In this document: one piece after another, positions 17,555-26,381 of the stretch
Layout of the letters: every line of letters starts with the position of its first letter
Position numbering within the stretch: the first letter of the stretch is position 1
NCBI GenBank assembly: GCA_017849455.1
Contig: JAFIGX010000014.1
Location: 248,001-312,000, forward strand
Source of the DNA: Pseudobacter sp.
GTDB taxonomy: Bacteria > Bacteroidota > Bacteroidia > Chitinophagales > Chitinophagaceae
Direction of reading: 5' to 3'
DNA length: 64,000 nt
Made by a program: the position numbers and the translations under genes
Notes under the pieces: generated by a model
Told to the model about the DNA's origin: nothing
Databases searched by the model: none
What the model saw: only the letters and a program-made list of their open reading frames with translations

Positions 17555-19912
17555 ATGTTAAGGAATTATTTCAAAACTGCGTGGCGCAATCTCGCCAAAA
17601 ATAAATTCTACTCCCTTATCAATATCCTGGGGCTCACAGTTGGTTTAACGGTAGGCATTATGATCCTGGTATGGGTGCAGGATGAATTGAGCTTCGATAC
17701 TTTCAACAGCAAATCCTCCGGGATATACAGGCTGCAGAACCAGGGTGGCACCGGCGCCAGTGTGCGGATATGGACGGTGACCACCGCTCCTATCGGTCCG
17801 ATGGCCAAGAAGGAATTGCCGGTGGTGAAGGAAGCGGTGCGTCTTACCTATGATGGCGCCTACACCCTGTTCAGGTATAAGGATAAAGTGTTCAATGAAA
17901 ATAATACCCAGTTCACCGACCCTTCGCTTTTCAGCGTATTCGATTTTCCACTGATCAAAGGCAACCAGGCCGATCCGTTCCCTGACCCTTATTCGGTAGT
18001 CATTACAGCATCCACGGCCAGGCGTTATTTTGGGGATGAAGAACCGATCGGGAAAGTGCTGGCGGCCAAAGACAATACCCATTTCACGGTAAGCGGTGTG
18101 ATCAATGATCTGCCGCTCAATTCAAGTATCCAGTTCGATATGTTCTTTCCCATGAAGCTGCTGGCAAAAATGAAGCTGGAAGAAAAGGAGGATATGGAAA
18201 CCGATTTCCGCCAATTCAATTTTATAACTTTTCTGCAAGTGCAGCCGGGTACGCGGACGGATAAACTGGAGAGCGATCTCAGAAATATCCATCTCCGTAA
18301 CAAGCCCGATGATGACGATGTGAAATACCTCTTACAACCCTTGTCGAAAATGCATTTATACAATGCCGATGGTTCTGACCGCGGTATTTCAACGGTACGG
18401 ATTTTCAGTTTTGTGGCCCTCCTGATCCTGACGATCGCCTGCATCAACTATGTGAACCTGAGTACTGCCCGCTCCATGCTTCGCGCCAAGGAAGTGAGCA
18501 TGCGAAAGATCGTCGGCGCGGATAAATGGCAATTATTCCTCCAGTTCATTGTCGAGACGGCTGTCATGTTCCTCCTGTCGACCCTCCTGGCGATCGGTCT
18601 CATACAACTGATCATGCCCCTGTTCAACGAACTTTCCGGCAAACAGCTTGCGCTGGACCTGGCCAACCGTTCTATCTGGATGGTGATCGCCGCAACGATC
18701 GCCGGTACGCTGGTGGCTTCCAGCATTTACCCGGCGCTGCTATTGTCTTCCTTCGAGCCCATCAAAATACTGAGAGGGAAGATCGCCGCAAGGATCAATG
18801 ATGCCCTGTTCAGGAAAATGTTGGTGGTGACGCAGTTCGTGTTTTCCGTGGGACTGATCATCGGTACGCTGATCATCAACAGGCAATTGAATTTTATCCG
18901 TTCCAAACAACTGGGGTATGATAAGGAGCATGTGCTTGTTGCCAGCTTGCGGGGCATGGCCGGCCATTATGAAGCTGTGAAAAATTCTTTGATCAAAGCA
19001 CCTGGCGTGCATGGTGTGACCAGGTCGAATGGAGATATAGTTTGGATGGGCCAACAGACAGGCAATAATGATTGGGAAGGTAAAGCTCCGGGCCAGACAT
19101 TCCTGGTCTATACCATGTCGATCGACCAGGATTTTATTCCTTTTTTCAAAATGACAATGGCCGAAGGCAGCAACTTCACCGGGAGCGTTTCCGATTCTAC
19201 CCATTTTATCCTGAATGAAACGGCTGTAAAGCAGGCGGGGATCAAAGATCCTATCGGAAAGCGTTTCAAGATGTGGGAACTCGATGGCACCATCACCGGT
19301 GTGGTGAAAGATTTTCATTTTGCCTCCATGAGATCGAGTATACAACCTGCCGTGTTCTATTATCAGCCACAATATAGTAACCTGCTTTTTGTGAAAACGA
19401 CCGGGCGCGATGCCCCCAGGGCTATCGAATCGCTGGCTGCGCAGTATAAAAAGTACAATCCGGAATATCCGTACACCTATCGTTTTCTCGATGATACTTT
19501 CAATGACCTGTACCGCAGTGAGACGCGCACTGCTACTTTGTTCCGCCTGTTTGCCGGTGTTGCCATCCTGATCTCCTGCCTTGGATTGCTGGGCCTCGCT
19601 GCCTATACTGCGCAGGTACGTACCCGTGAGATCGGGATCAGGAAAGTACTGGGCGCCAGCGTCAGTGGTATTGTTCACCTGCTCGCCAGGGATTTTATAA
19701 AGCTGGTATTGATCGCTATCATTATAGCGATACCGGTTGCCTGGTATGCCATGAATAGCTGGCTGCAGGATTTTGTTTACAGGATCGATATGGGGTGGAT
19801 CGTTTTTGTACTGGGCGGATTGATCGCCGTCGTTATCGCTATCATTACGATCAGCTTCCAGGCCATCAGGGCAGCCCTTGCCAATCCTGTAAAAAATTTA
19901 CGTACGGAATAG
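17555..19912 (+). CDS. FtsX/MacB-type ABC transporter permease
   Basis: The 785-aa inner-membrane protein has a transmembrane helix near residues 20-43, a large MacB-like periplasmic core, three helices in the middle (about 285-400), a second periplasmic domain, and three more helices at the C-terminus. Each half carries the FtsX signature (RxKEVSMRKIVGA near residue 310 and RTREIGIRKVLGA near residue 695). In Bacteroidota such duplicated permeases are often encoded without a neighbouring ATPase, and none is found here. Export of a peptide, lipoprotein or antimicrobial is the usual guess; the substrate is not known. It stands alone on plus between minus-strand glucan genes. Confidence 0.88.
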   Translation: MLRNYFKTAWRNLAKNKFYSLINILGLTVGLTVGIMILVWVQDELSFDTFNSKSSGIYRLQNQGGTGASVRIWTVTTAPIGPMAKKELPVVKEAVRLTYDGAYTLFRYKDKVFNENNTQFTDPSLFSVFDFPLIKGNQADPFPDPYSVVITASTARRYFGDEEPIGKVLAAKDNTHFTVSGVINDLPLNSSIQFDMFFPMKLLAKMKLEEKEDMETDFRQFNFITFLQVQPGTRTDKLESDLRNIHLRNKPDDDDVKYLLQPLSKMHLYNADGSDRGISTVRIFSFVALLILTIACINYVNLSTARSMLRAKEVSMRKIVGADKWQLFLQFIVETAVMFLLSTLLAIGLIQLIMPLFNELSGKQLALDLANRSIWMVIAATIAGTLVASSIYPALLLSSFEPIKILRGKIAARINDALFRKMLVVTQFVFSVGLIIGTLIINRQLNFIRSKQLGYDKEHVLVASLRGMAGHYEAVKNSLIKAPGVHGVTRSNGDIVWMGQQTGNNDWEGKAPGQTFLVYTMSIDQDFIPFFKMTMAEGSNFTGSVSDSTHFILNETAVKQAGIKDPIGKRFKMWELDGTITGVVKDFHFASMRSSIQPAVFYYQPQYSNLLFVKTTGRDAPRAIESLAAQYKKYNPEYPYTYRFLDDTFNDLYRSETRTATLFRLFAGVAILISCLGLLGLAAYTAQVRTREIGIRKVLGASVSGIVHLLARDFIKLVLIAIIIAIPVAWYAMNSWLQDFVYRIDMGWIVFVLGGLIAVVIAIITISFQAIRAALANPVKNLRTE

Positions 19913-19940
19913 TGAGCACAACATAAGCAGTCTGAAATGT

Positions 19941-19973
19941 GCCCTCCTGTTATCGTGCAGGCGGGCTTTTTTT
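19941..19973 (+). terminator. Intrinsic terminator after the ABC permease gene
   Basis: The stem GCCCTCCTG (19941-19949) pairs with CAGGCGGGC (19958-19966) at eight of nine positions over an 8-nt loop, followed by seven T. It lies 28 nt after the permease stop and touches the stop of the convergent GH13 gene. Confidence 0.8.
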
Positions 19974-21825
19974 ATGGTTGAAGCTCATATACAGCAAGGG
20001 TTTGGGCAGGTGTCGTGAGTTTGCCATCGATGCCTGTTACCGAACCGGTAATTATATCGCGGGCTTTTGAAAATCCTTTGGTACGTTCATTGAAGCGGTC
20101 AGCGGCGATGGTCATTTCCTTGTTGTTGGCATTCATGATGCACATCACCGTTTGTTTGGTATCATACCGGAAATACACGTACACGCTTTCTTCCGGGACA
20201 TATTGCATGAGATGGCCGGTTTTGATGGCAGAGGACTGTTTCCTGAAATTCGCCAGTGTGCGACAATAATTGAAGACATCATTCTCGGGAGCCGTTCGGC
20301 CGGCCGCCGTGAATTTGTTGGCTGTGTCGCCGGCCCATCCTCCGGGAAAATCCTGCCTGACCAGTATGTCGGGGTTCGCAAAATTCTTCATCAATACTTC
20401 CGATCCGTAATATAGTTGTGGAATGCCGCGGAATGTGAGCAGCCAGGCCAATGCCATTTTCATTTTTGAAATGTCTTCCCCTACAACTGAAAAGATGCGG
20501 CTCACATCGTGGTTATCGAGAAAGATCACATTTTTCATCGGGGCCCTGTACACGAAATCATTGCTGGTGGTGTTGTAGAGGCGGTTCACACCTTCTGTCC
20601 ACCCGAACGGCTGCGTCAGCGTCGGTACAATGCCATAGAAATTCAACTGGAAATCGGTAACGCCGGGCAAATTGCTTTTGTAAGGAATATCGTATACATT
20701 GGCGGTAAAGAAGCTTTGGTTGGGAATGCCATGCACCCAGGTTTCACCGAAGATATGGAGCTGCGGGTATTCAACGAGCAGGGCTTTGTTGCAGCGGTTC
20801 ATGAAAGCAAGATCGTTGTAGGCATAAGTATCGATGCGCCAGCCGTCGAGCCCGAATTCTTCGGTGCACCAGATAGCATGTTGGACCAGGAAGCTGGCTA
20901 CATACGGGTTGTTCTGGTTGAGATCTGGCATGGAGGGAACGAACCAGCCATCGCTCATTTTCTTTTTATCGATGGCCGAAGCATAAGGGTCCATCAGGGT
21001 CTGGTCTTTGTAGGTGGTATTGGTATAGGAAGGCCAGAAATGGAACCAGGTACTATCGGGCAGATCGCGGAACAAGAAATGTTCGATGCCTACGTGATTG
21101 TAGACCGCATCCTGTATGATCTTCATGCCACGCTGGTGAAGTTTGCCGATCAGTGAGTGGTAGGCCGCAACACCGCCCAGTCGCGGGTCGATAGTATAAT
21201 GGTCTGTAATTGCATAACCGTGCTCTGTTCGTTCAGGCATATCGTTCTCCAGCACAGGATTGAGCCAGAGGGCAGTAACGCCCAGGTCTTGCAGGTAATC
21301 GAGATGGTCTTCGATGCCTTTGAGATCACCGCCGTGGCGCTTTGAAACATCCGATCTGTCGAGGGATTGATCTTTCATGCCAGGCACTTTATCGTTGGAC
21401 GGGTCGCCGTTGCTGAACCTGTCGGGCATGATCAGGTACACCAGGTCTTCACTGCTGATCCCTTTGATCCGCATCTTTCCATTCTCCTTGTTGCGTGCTT
21501 TCAGCTCGTAGGAAATGGAGCGCTGTTCCTTTCCTGCCTTCATGAATTTCAACCGGAGCTTTCCTGGTTTTGCCGATTTACCGATCAGCAGATCGATGGC
21601 CAGGTAATGAGGATTGCTGAAAGTATGCGTACGCACCAGTGTTACGCCGGCATACGGTTCGATGACCACCTGGTTGCCTGGTTGAATGCCGGTGGACCGG
21701 ACCAGGAGCTGGAGCGAAGGCTCTTTCATACCGGTCCACCAATGGGTCGGGTATACATCTACGTTATCCTGTGCAAATGACCGGTCATATACAATGAACA
21801 GCAGTACCAATAGAATATTTCTCAT
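19972..21825 (-). CDS. Exported GH13 cyclomaltodextrinase/neopullulanase-like amylase
   Basis: The 617-aa product starts at the ATG at 21825, giving a signal peptide (about 1-19). It has the cyclomaltodextrinase N-terminal beta-sandwich (about 25-115), the GH13 barrel and a C-terminal beta domain. GH13 regions are DAVYNH (239-244), GWRID with nucleophile D332, FGETW with acid/base E361, and LDNHD with D440. It should cut alpha-1,4-glucans or cyclodextrins in the periplasm. Upstream and co-directional are an SLC45-like sugar permease, glgC and glgA, so the unit likely links external starch or maltodextrin use to glycogen storage. A longer upstream start would overlap the permease gene and add no signal. 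Confidence 0.92.
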   Translation of the reverse strand: MRNILLVLLFIVYDRSFAQDNVDVYPTHWWTGMKEPSLQLLVRSTGIQPGNQVVIEPYAGVTLVRTHTFSNPHYLAIDLLIGKSAKPGKLRLKFMKAGKEQRSISYELKARNKENGKMRIKGISSEDLVYLIMPDRFSNGDPSNDKVPGMKDQSLDRSDVSKRHGGDLKGIEDHLDYLQDLGVTALWLNPVLENDMPERTEHGYAITDHYTIDPRLGGVAAYHSLIGKLHQRGMKIIQDAVYNHVGIEHFLFRDLPDSTWFHFWPSYTNTTYKDQTLMDPYASAIDKKKMSDGWFVPSMPDLNQNNPYVASFLVQHAIWCTEEFGLDGWRIDTYAYNDLAFMNRCNKALLVEYPQLHIFGETWVHGIPNQSFFTANVYDIPYKSNLPGVTDFQLNFYGIVPTLTQPFGWTEGVNRLYNTTSNDFVYRAPMKNVIFLDNHDVSRIFSVVGEDISKMKMALAWLLTFRGIPQLYYGSEVLMKNFANPDILVRQDFPGGWAGDTANKFTAAGRTAPENDVFNYCRTLANFRKQSSAIKTGHLMQYVPEESVYVYFRYDTKQTVMCIMNANNKEMTIAADRFNERTKGFSKARDIITGSVTGIDGKLTTPAQTLAVYELQP

Positions 21826-21862
21826 ACAAAGGGTAAAATAAAGTTTGAAAAAGGAATGATCA

Positions 21863-23257
21863 TCACACGCTGAGTTGTTGTTCCTGTTTGATCCTGATGG
21901 CGCCAGGGTCGTATACATAGATCACGCTGATGGCAGCGCAGATCATGAAAATGCCTGCCAGCACCAGTGCATACACGGGTTGGTTATTATAAATATTCTT
22001 CACGATGGGGCCGCCTACGATACCGTTCAGGATCTGGGGCATGGTGATGAAGAAATTGAAGATGCCCATATAGATCCCCATCTTGCCCGCAGGAATGGAG
22101 CCGGAAAGGATCACATAAGGCATGGCGAGGATGCTGGCCCAGGCGATGCCTACACAAACCATGGAGAAGATCAGGAATTCTTTATTGGGGGCGAAATAGA
22201 TCGAGATCAGGCCGATGCCACCGATCAGTAAGGAAATGGCATGTGTTCTTTTGCGGCCGATGGCTTTGGCAATGGTTGGCAACAGGAGCGCATAAATGGC
22301 CGACACGCCATTGTACACGGCGAAGATCACGCCTGTCCAGTCCTGCGCTTCCCGGTACATCTTCGAGCTCTTATCATCGATCGATAACCCGAAAACATGG
22401 GTAGCGATGGTATCGGTGGTGAACACCCACATGCCGAAAAGGGCGAACCAGGAAAAGAACTGCACCAGTCCGAGTTGTTTCATGGTGCGGGGCATGCGGG
22501 CAAAATCTTTGAAAATGGTGGAGAGCCCTGCATGCTGGTCTTCATTCACGCCGTGGTATGAGGCATATTCTTTAGGAGGATATTCTTTTGTTTTGATCAC
22601 TGTCCAGATCACGCTGGCGATAAAAACAGCAGCACCGATATAGAAGGCCATCTTCACATTCGAGGCCACTACTCCTTCTGCCGCTTCATTGGAAACATGG
22701 AACCAGTTATGCAGGATGGCGGGCAATGCGGAGCCTACTACGGCGCCAATACCGATAAGGCAGGTCTGGATAGCGAACCCTTTGGTGCGCTGTGCGTCCG
22801 GCAGGTTATCGGCCACGAGTGCGCGGAAAGGTTCCATGGCAAGATTGAAGCAGGCGTCCATGATCATCAGGAAGGCAGCGCCGATGATCACGAGCGGAGC
22901 GATATTGCCGAGGATACCGGCGTTGGGCATCAGTGTGAGTGCGCTGGCGGAGAGAATGGCGCCCGACAAAAAATAGGGCCTGCGCCTGCCGAGCCTGTTC
23001 CAGGTGCGGTCGCTGTAATGGCCAACGATGGGTTGAACGATGAGACCGATCAGCGGGGCTGCCAGCCAGAACCAGGATAAATGCTCTACTTCAGCACCAT
23101 AATTTCGCAGGATGCCGCTTGCATTGGAGTTCTGAAGGGCAAATCCGAACTGTATCCCCAGGAACCCGAAGCTCATATTGAAGATCTGCGCGGTGGAAAG
23201 CCGGGGGTTGGGCTGTAATGCAGTGTGGGATTGACCTGTAGCGGTACTTAGGGCCAT
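21863..23257 (-). CDS. MFS sugar transporter (SLC45/sucrose-maltose symporter type)
   Basis: The 464-aa product has 12 predicted transmembrane helices and the SLC45/GPH-like cytoplasmic signature GHYSDRTWNRLGRRRPY after helix 2. Members import disaccharides such as maltose or sucrose with protons. The ATG at 23257 is chosen because the upstream in-frame residues are hydrophobic junk encoded by the promoter region. It ends 37 nt before the GH13 amylase start, so the two form a likely maltodextrin uptake pair. A 7-5-7 palindrome upstream may be an operator. Confidence 0.88.
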   Translation of the reverse strand: MALSTATGQSHTALQPNPRLSTAQIFNMSFGFLGIQFGFALQNSNASGILRNYGAEVEHLSWFWLAAPLIGLIVQPIVGHYSDRTWNRLGRRRPYFLSGAILSASALTLMPNAGILGNIAPLVIIGAAFLMIMDACFNLAMEPFRALVADNLPDAQRTKGFAIQTCLIGIGAVVGSALPAILHNWFHVSNEAAEGVVASNVKMAFYIGAAVFIASVIWTVIKTKEYPPKEYASYHGVNEDQHAGLSTIFKDFARMPRTMKQLGLVQFFSWFALFGMWVFTTDTIATHVFGLSIDDKSSKMYREAQDWTGVIFAVYNGVSAIYALLLPTIAKAIGRKRTHAISLLIGGIGLISIYFAPNKEFLIFSMVCVGIAWASILAMPYVILSGSIPAGKMGIYMGIFNFFITMPQILNGIVGGPIVKNIYNNQPVYALVLAGIFMICAAISVIYVYDPGAIRIKQEQQLSV

Positions 23258-23304
23258 AGCAATCGTTATTGGTTTAGCAATTTGAAATGGGAAGATACAA
23301 GTTA

Positions 23305-23323
23305 TTGTGTAAAAAATACACAA
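23305..23323. promoter_or_regulatory. Palindrome TTGTGTA-AAAAA-TACACAA upstream of the sugar permease
   Basis: A perfect 7-bp inverted repeat with a 5-nt A-tract spacer lies 48 nt upstream of the permease ATG and 70 nt after the glgC stop. Its size and AT-rich centre fit a dimeric repressor or activator site. On the minus strand its TTG lies 16 nt before TAACTTG, an imperfect -33/-7 pair. The regulator is unknown. Confidence 0.4.
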
Positions 23324-23392
23324 TCTATATCTTTTTCATTTCATTATTTGAGCAATTCGATCAGCTATCATTCCGTGGCCCTGTGCTGCCTG

Positions 23393-24667
23393 TCAGATCA
23401 CGAACCCATCGGGCAGTATGGCCCCTTTCTTCACCACCACGATCCCGTCCTTGATCGTATAAAGGGAGTGGTCGGTATTTTCGAGATGGTTGCTGCCATT
23501 GATGCGCACATCATTGCCGATGCGGCAATTTTTGTCGATGATGGCGTTACGGATATAGCAACGTTCACCGATACCGAGTTTGGGCAGACCTCTTTCCTGC
23601 GAGTGGGTCATTTCTTCTATGGTCTCGTAATAGTCGGTCCCCATGAGATAGCTGCTCACGATCGTGGTGCCATGCCCGATGCGCTGGCGGATACCGATCA
23701 CGCTGTTCTCGATACGGCTGGCGTTGATGATGCAGCCTTCGGCGATGATCGTTTTTTCGAGCGTGGTGCCGCTGATCTTGGCAGGCGGCAGCATACGTGC
23801 GCGGGTATAAACGGCTTTTGAATTATCGAACAGGTTGAAGGGAGGTATCTCTTGTGTAAGGGCGAGATTGGCTTCGAAGAAGGAATAGATATGACCGATA
23901 TCGGTCCAGTAGCCATCATACTGGTAGCTTACCACTTTATATTCTTCCAATGCTTTGGGCAGGATCTCTTTTCCGAAGTCGGTATAGTCCTTATAAATAT
24001 CCATGAGCAGGTCGACCAGCAATTGCCGGTTGAAAATATAGATGCCCATGGAAGCGAGGTATTCCCTGCCCTGCCGTTTCATCTCCTCACCGGTATCGCT
24101 CACCCAGTCGGGCAGCAGATCGGCTTTAGGTTTCTCGATGAAAGAAGTGATATGATGATTGCTATCGGCTTTGAGTATTCCGAAGTCCGAAGCTTCCCTG
24201 CCGGCAACGGGTATAGTGGCGATGGTGATATCGGCGCCCTGTTCCTTATGGTTGGTCAGCATTTTCTGGAAGTCCATCTGGTAGAGCTGGTCGCCCGACA
24301 GGATCAGCACGTATTCGCAATCATGCTGGTTCAGGTGGCGAAGCGATTGCCTCACGGCATCGGCAGTGCCCTGGTACCAGGAAGTACTGTCGGGGGTTTG
24401 TTCCGCCGCAAGAATATCGACGAAAGCGCTGCTGAAGACGCTGAAATGATAGGTGTTCTTGATGTGCTTGTTGAGTGAAGCGGAATTGTACTGTGTGAGC
24501 ACGAACATCCGGTTGATGCCGGAATTGATACAATTTGAAATGGGAATATCGACCAGGCGGTATTTACCGGCAATCGGTACAGCCGGTTTGGAACGGCTGG
24601 CGGTAAGGGGGTATAATCTTGTTCCTGCACCTCCTCCTAATATGACAGCAATCACTTGTTTACTCAT
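23393..24667 (-). CDS. glgC: Glucose-1-phosphate adenylyltransferase (ADP-glucose pyrophosphorylase)
   Basis: GlgC makes ADP-glucose from glucose-1-phosphate and ATP, the committed step of glycogen synthesis. The 424-aa product has the nucleotidyltransferase domain with GGGAGTRLYPLT at residues 11-22, the SKPAVPIAGKYRLVDIPISN segment just after it, and a C-terminal left-handed beta-helix with hexapeptide repeats (about 300-424). The length is standard. It lies 21 nt downstream of glgA, so the two are co-transcribed. Allosteric effectors cannot be read from the sequence. Confidence 0.96.
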   Translation of the reverse strand: MSKQVIAVILGGGAGTRLYPLTASRSKPAVPIAGKYRLVDIPISNCINSGINRMFVLTQYNSASLNKHIKNTYHFSVFSSAFVDILAAEQTPDSTSWYQGTADAVRQSLRHLNQHDCEYVLILSGDQLYQMDFQKMLTNHKEQGADITIATIPVAGREASDFGILKADSNHHITSFIEKPKADLLPDWVSDTGEEMKRQGREYLASMGIYIFNRQLLVDLLMDIYKDYTDFGKEILPKALEEYKVVSYQYDGYWTDIGHIYSFFEANLALTQEIPPFNLFDNSKAVYTRARMLPPAKISGTTLEKTIIAEGCIINASRIENSVIGIRQRIGHGTTIVSSYLMGTDYYETIEEMTHSQERGLPKLGIGERCYIRNAIIDKNCRIGNDVRINGSNHLENTDHSLYTIKDGIVVVKKGAILPDGFVI

Positions 24668-24688
24668 AAAATGGCGTTTAATAGGTGT

Positions 24689-26104
24689 TTATATCAATCC
24701 GGTATAGAGCTGCACATATTGCCGCACGCTCCTATCCCAGCTAAAATCCAACTCCATCATAGTTGTGCGGACCTCATTCATCTTTTTATGGTCGTGGTAC
24801 AATTCCGTTGCCCGCCATACGGCATGGGTGATATCGCCTACGGTAGCATCATTGTAACTGAGGCCATACCCGCCTTTGTCGCCCACATCGATCACGGTGT
24901 CTTTCAGTCCACCCGTTCTTCGTACCATCGGCACCGTTCCATATCTCATCGAATACATCTGGTTCAGCCCACAGGGCTCTACCCTGGAGGGCATGAGCAG
25001 GAAATCGGAGCCGGCATAGATCAGGTGGCTCAGCGATTCGTTGTACCCGATGTATACATTGTAATCGTATTGGCCCAATGGTTTCAGGGCCGAGAGGGCC
25101 GATTCCACTTCGGGAAAGCCGGTACCTAGCACCAGGAAATTCATACGCCTGCCGATATGGTAGAATGAATCACCGATGGCCCCGGGGAGCAGGTCGGCTC
25201 CCTTTTCGCCAACCAGCCTGCCGATGAAACTGATCAATGGTTTATCAAAATCCAGCCCAAATTGTTCGCACAGCAGCATCTTATTTTTTGCCTTGCCTGC
25301 CTCTGCCTCTTCGATCGAATAATGATTATCGAGATAGGCATCGATGGCAGGGTCCCATATATCGACATCGATCCCATTGAGGATGCCTGAGCATTTTCCT
25401 TTCTCGTATTCGAAAAGCGCTTCCAGGCCATTGCTCATGTACTTCAGTTCTTCGAGGTAACTTGGACTAACGGTGGTCACTTTCCAGGCGCATTTGATGC
25501 CGCTGGCGAGTGGATTGATATGGTTGTTCCAGTCGAGCATGCCCCAGCGCCAGGTATCCCAGCGGGGAAGGTAGATGGTCTTGTCCCATCCCATCCACCC
25601 CTGGTATTGGGCATTATGAATAGTAAGCACGGTGGGGATATTGGAAAGGCCGGCATACTTGTAACAATACTTCATCATGAACGGGATCAGGGCGGTATGA
25701 TGGTCGTGCACATGCACTACATCGGGCTGATGCTGCCAGGCGCTGAGCCAGTCGAGCACGGCGATCTGGAAAGCGGTGAACCGTTCGGAATCGTCGTCGT
25801 ACCCATAGATCTTTTCCCTGTCGAGCAGGCCGTTGATATCGACGAGGTAGAGATCGAAGCCCAGCACATTGTGCCGTTCCCTGATCACGGTGAACTCGAA
25901 CCACCAGTTGCCTAAATTGGTATAGCCTTTATGCACCACATCCCATTCATGGGCATAGAGGAATTTGGTACGGTACATGGGGATCACCACCTTGGCGATA
26001 TGCCCTTGTTTGTTCAGGTATTTAGGTAAAGCTCCAACCACATCGCCCAATCCACCTGCTTTAGCCACGGGATAACATTCTGCGCTGACGTGTAATATCT
26101 CCAT
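24689..26104 (-). CDS. glgA: Glycogen synthase
   Basis: GlgA extends alpha-1,4-glucan chains from ADP-glucose. The 471-aa product is a GT5 enzyme: KAGGLGDV at residues 15-22 is the ADP-glucose binding motif, and the C-terminal Rossmann domain contains GRLVGEKGADLL and the PSRVEPCGLNQMYSMRYGT segment with the conserved Glu pair region. The ATG at 26104 puts MEILHVSAECYP at the N-terminus, as in the family; a TTG eight codons upstream is possible. It heads the run glgA-glgC-permease-amylase and is divergent from a second sugar permease. Confidence 0.95.
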   Translation of the reverse strand: MEILHVSAECYPVAKAGGLGDVVGALPKYLNKQGHIAKVVIPMYRTKFLYAHEWDVVHKGYTNLGNWWFEFTVIRERHNVLGFDLYLVDINGLLDREKIYGYDDDSERFTAFQIAVLDWLSAWQHQPDVVHVHDHHTALIPFMMKYCYKYAGLSNIPTVLTIHNAQYQGWMGWDKTIYLPRWDTWRWGMLDWNNHINPLASGIKCAWKVTTVSPSYLEELKYMSNGLEALFEYEKGKCSGILNGIDVDIWDPAIDAYLDNHYSIEEAEAGKAKNKMLLCEQFGLDFDKPLISFIGRLVGEKGADLLPGAIGDSFYHIGRRMNFLVLGTGFPEVESALSALKPLGQYDYNVYIGYNESLSHLIYAGSDFLLMPSRVEPCGLNQMYSMRYGTVPMVRRTGGLKDTVIDVGDKGGYGLSYNDATVGDITHAVWRATELYHDHKKMNEVRTTMMELDFSWDRSVRQYVQLYTGLI

Positions 26105-26176
26105 GCTTCCTGGTCGGTTCGTTTGCAATGAATTACTGATTCAATTTAGGAAAGTTTTTCAATCATTGGAGAGAGA

Positions 26177-26326
26177 GGGGAAAAAAGTTTGCAGTTTGCA
26201 ATTGGCAGTCGGCAGTTCGTTCCCGTACTTCAGGAAGTACTGATCAATAAGAGTGCTACCCGACTGCCAACTGCCAATTGCAAACTGTAAACTACTGCCA
26301 ATTCCAAACTGCAAACTTTTTTCCCC
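26177..26326. repeat. Family B long inverted repeat, copy B1
   Basis: Outer arms 26177-26208 and 26295-26326 (32 nt) are complementary at 31 positions. The inner part of the left arm (26195-26217) can instead pair with about 26262-26284, again with one mismatch, so two mutually exclusive hairpins are possible. The words TTTGCAATTGGCAG recur. It occupies the divergent spacer between glgA and the FucP-like permease. Copy B2 is at 57613. Confidence 0.85.
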
Positions 26327-26381
26327 TCGTCATTAAAAACTTACTATTTTTAAAAAATCTTTTCAACTCAAACGATTGTAC

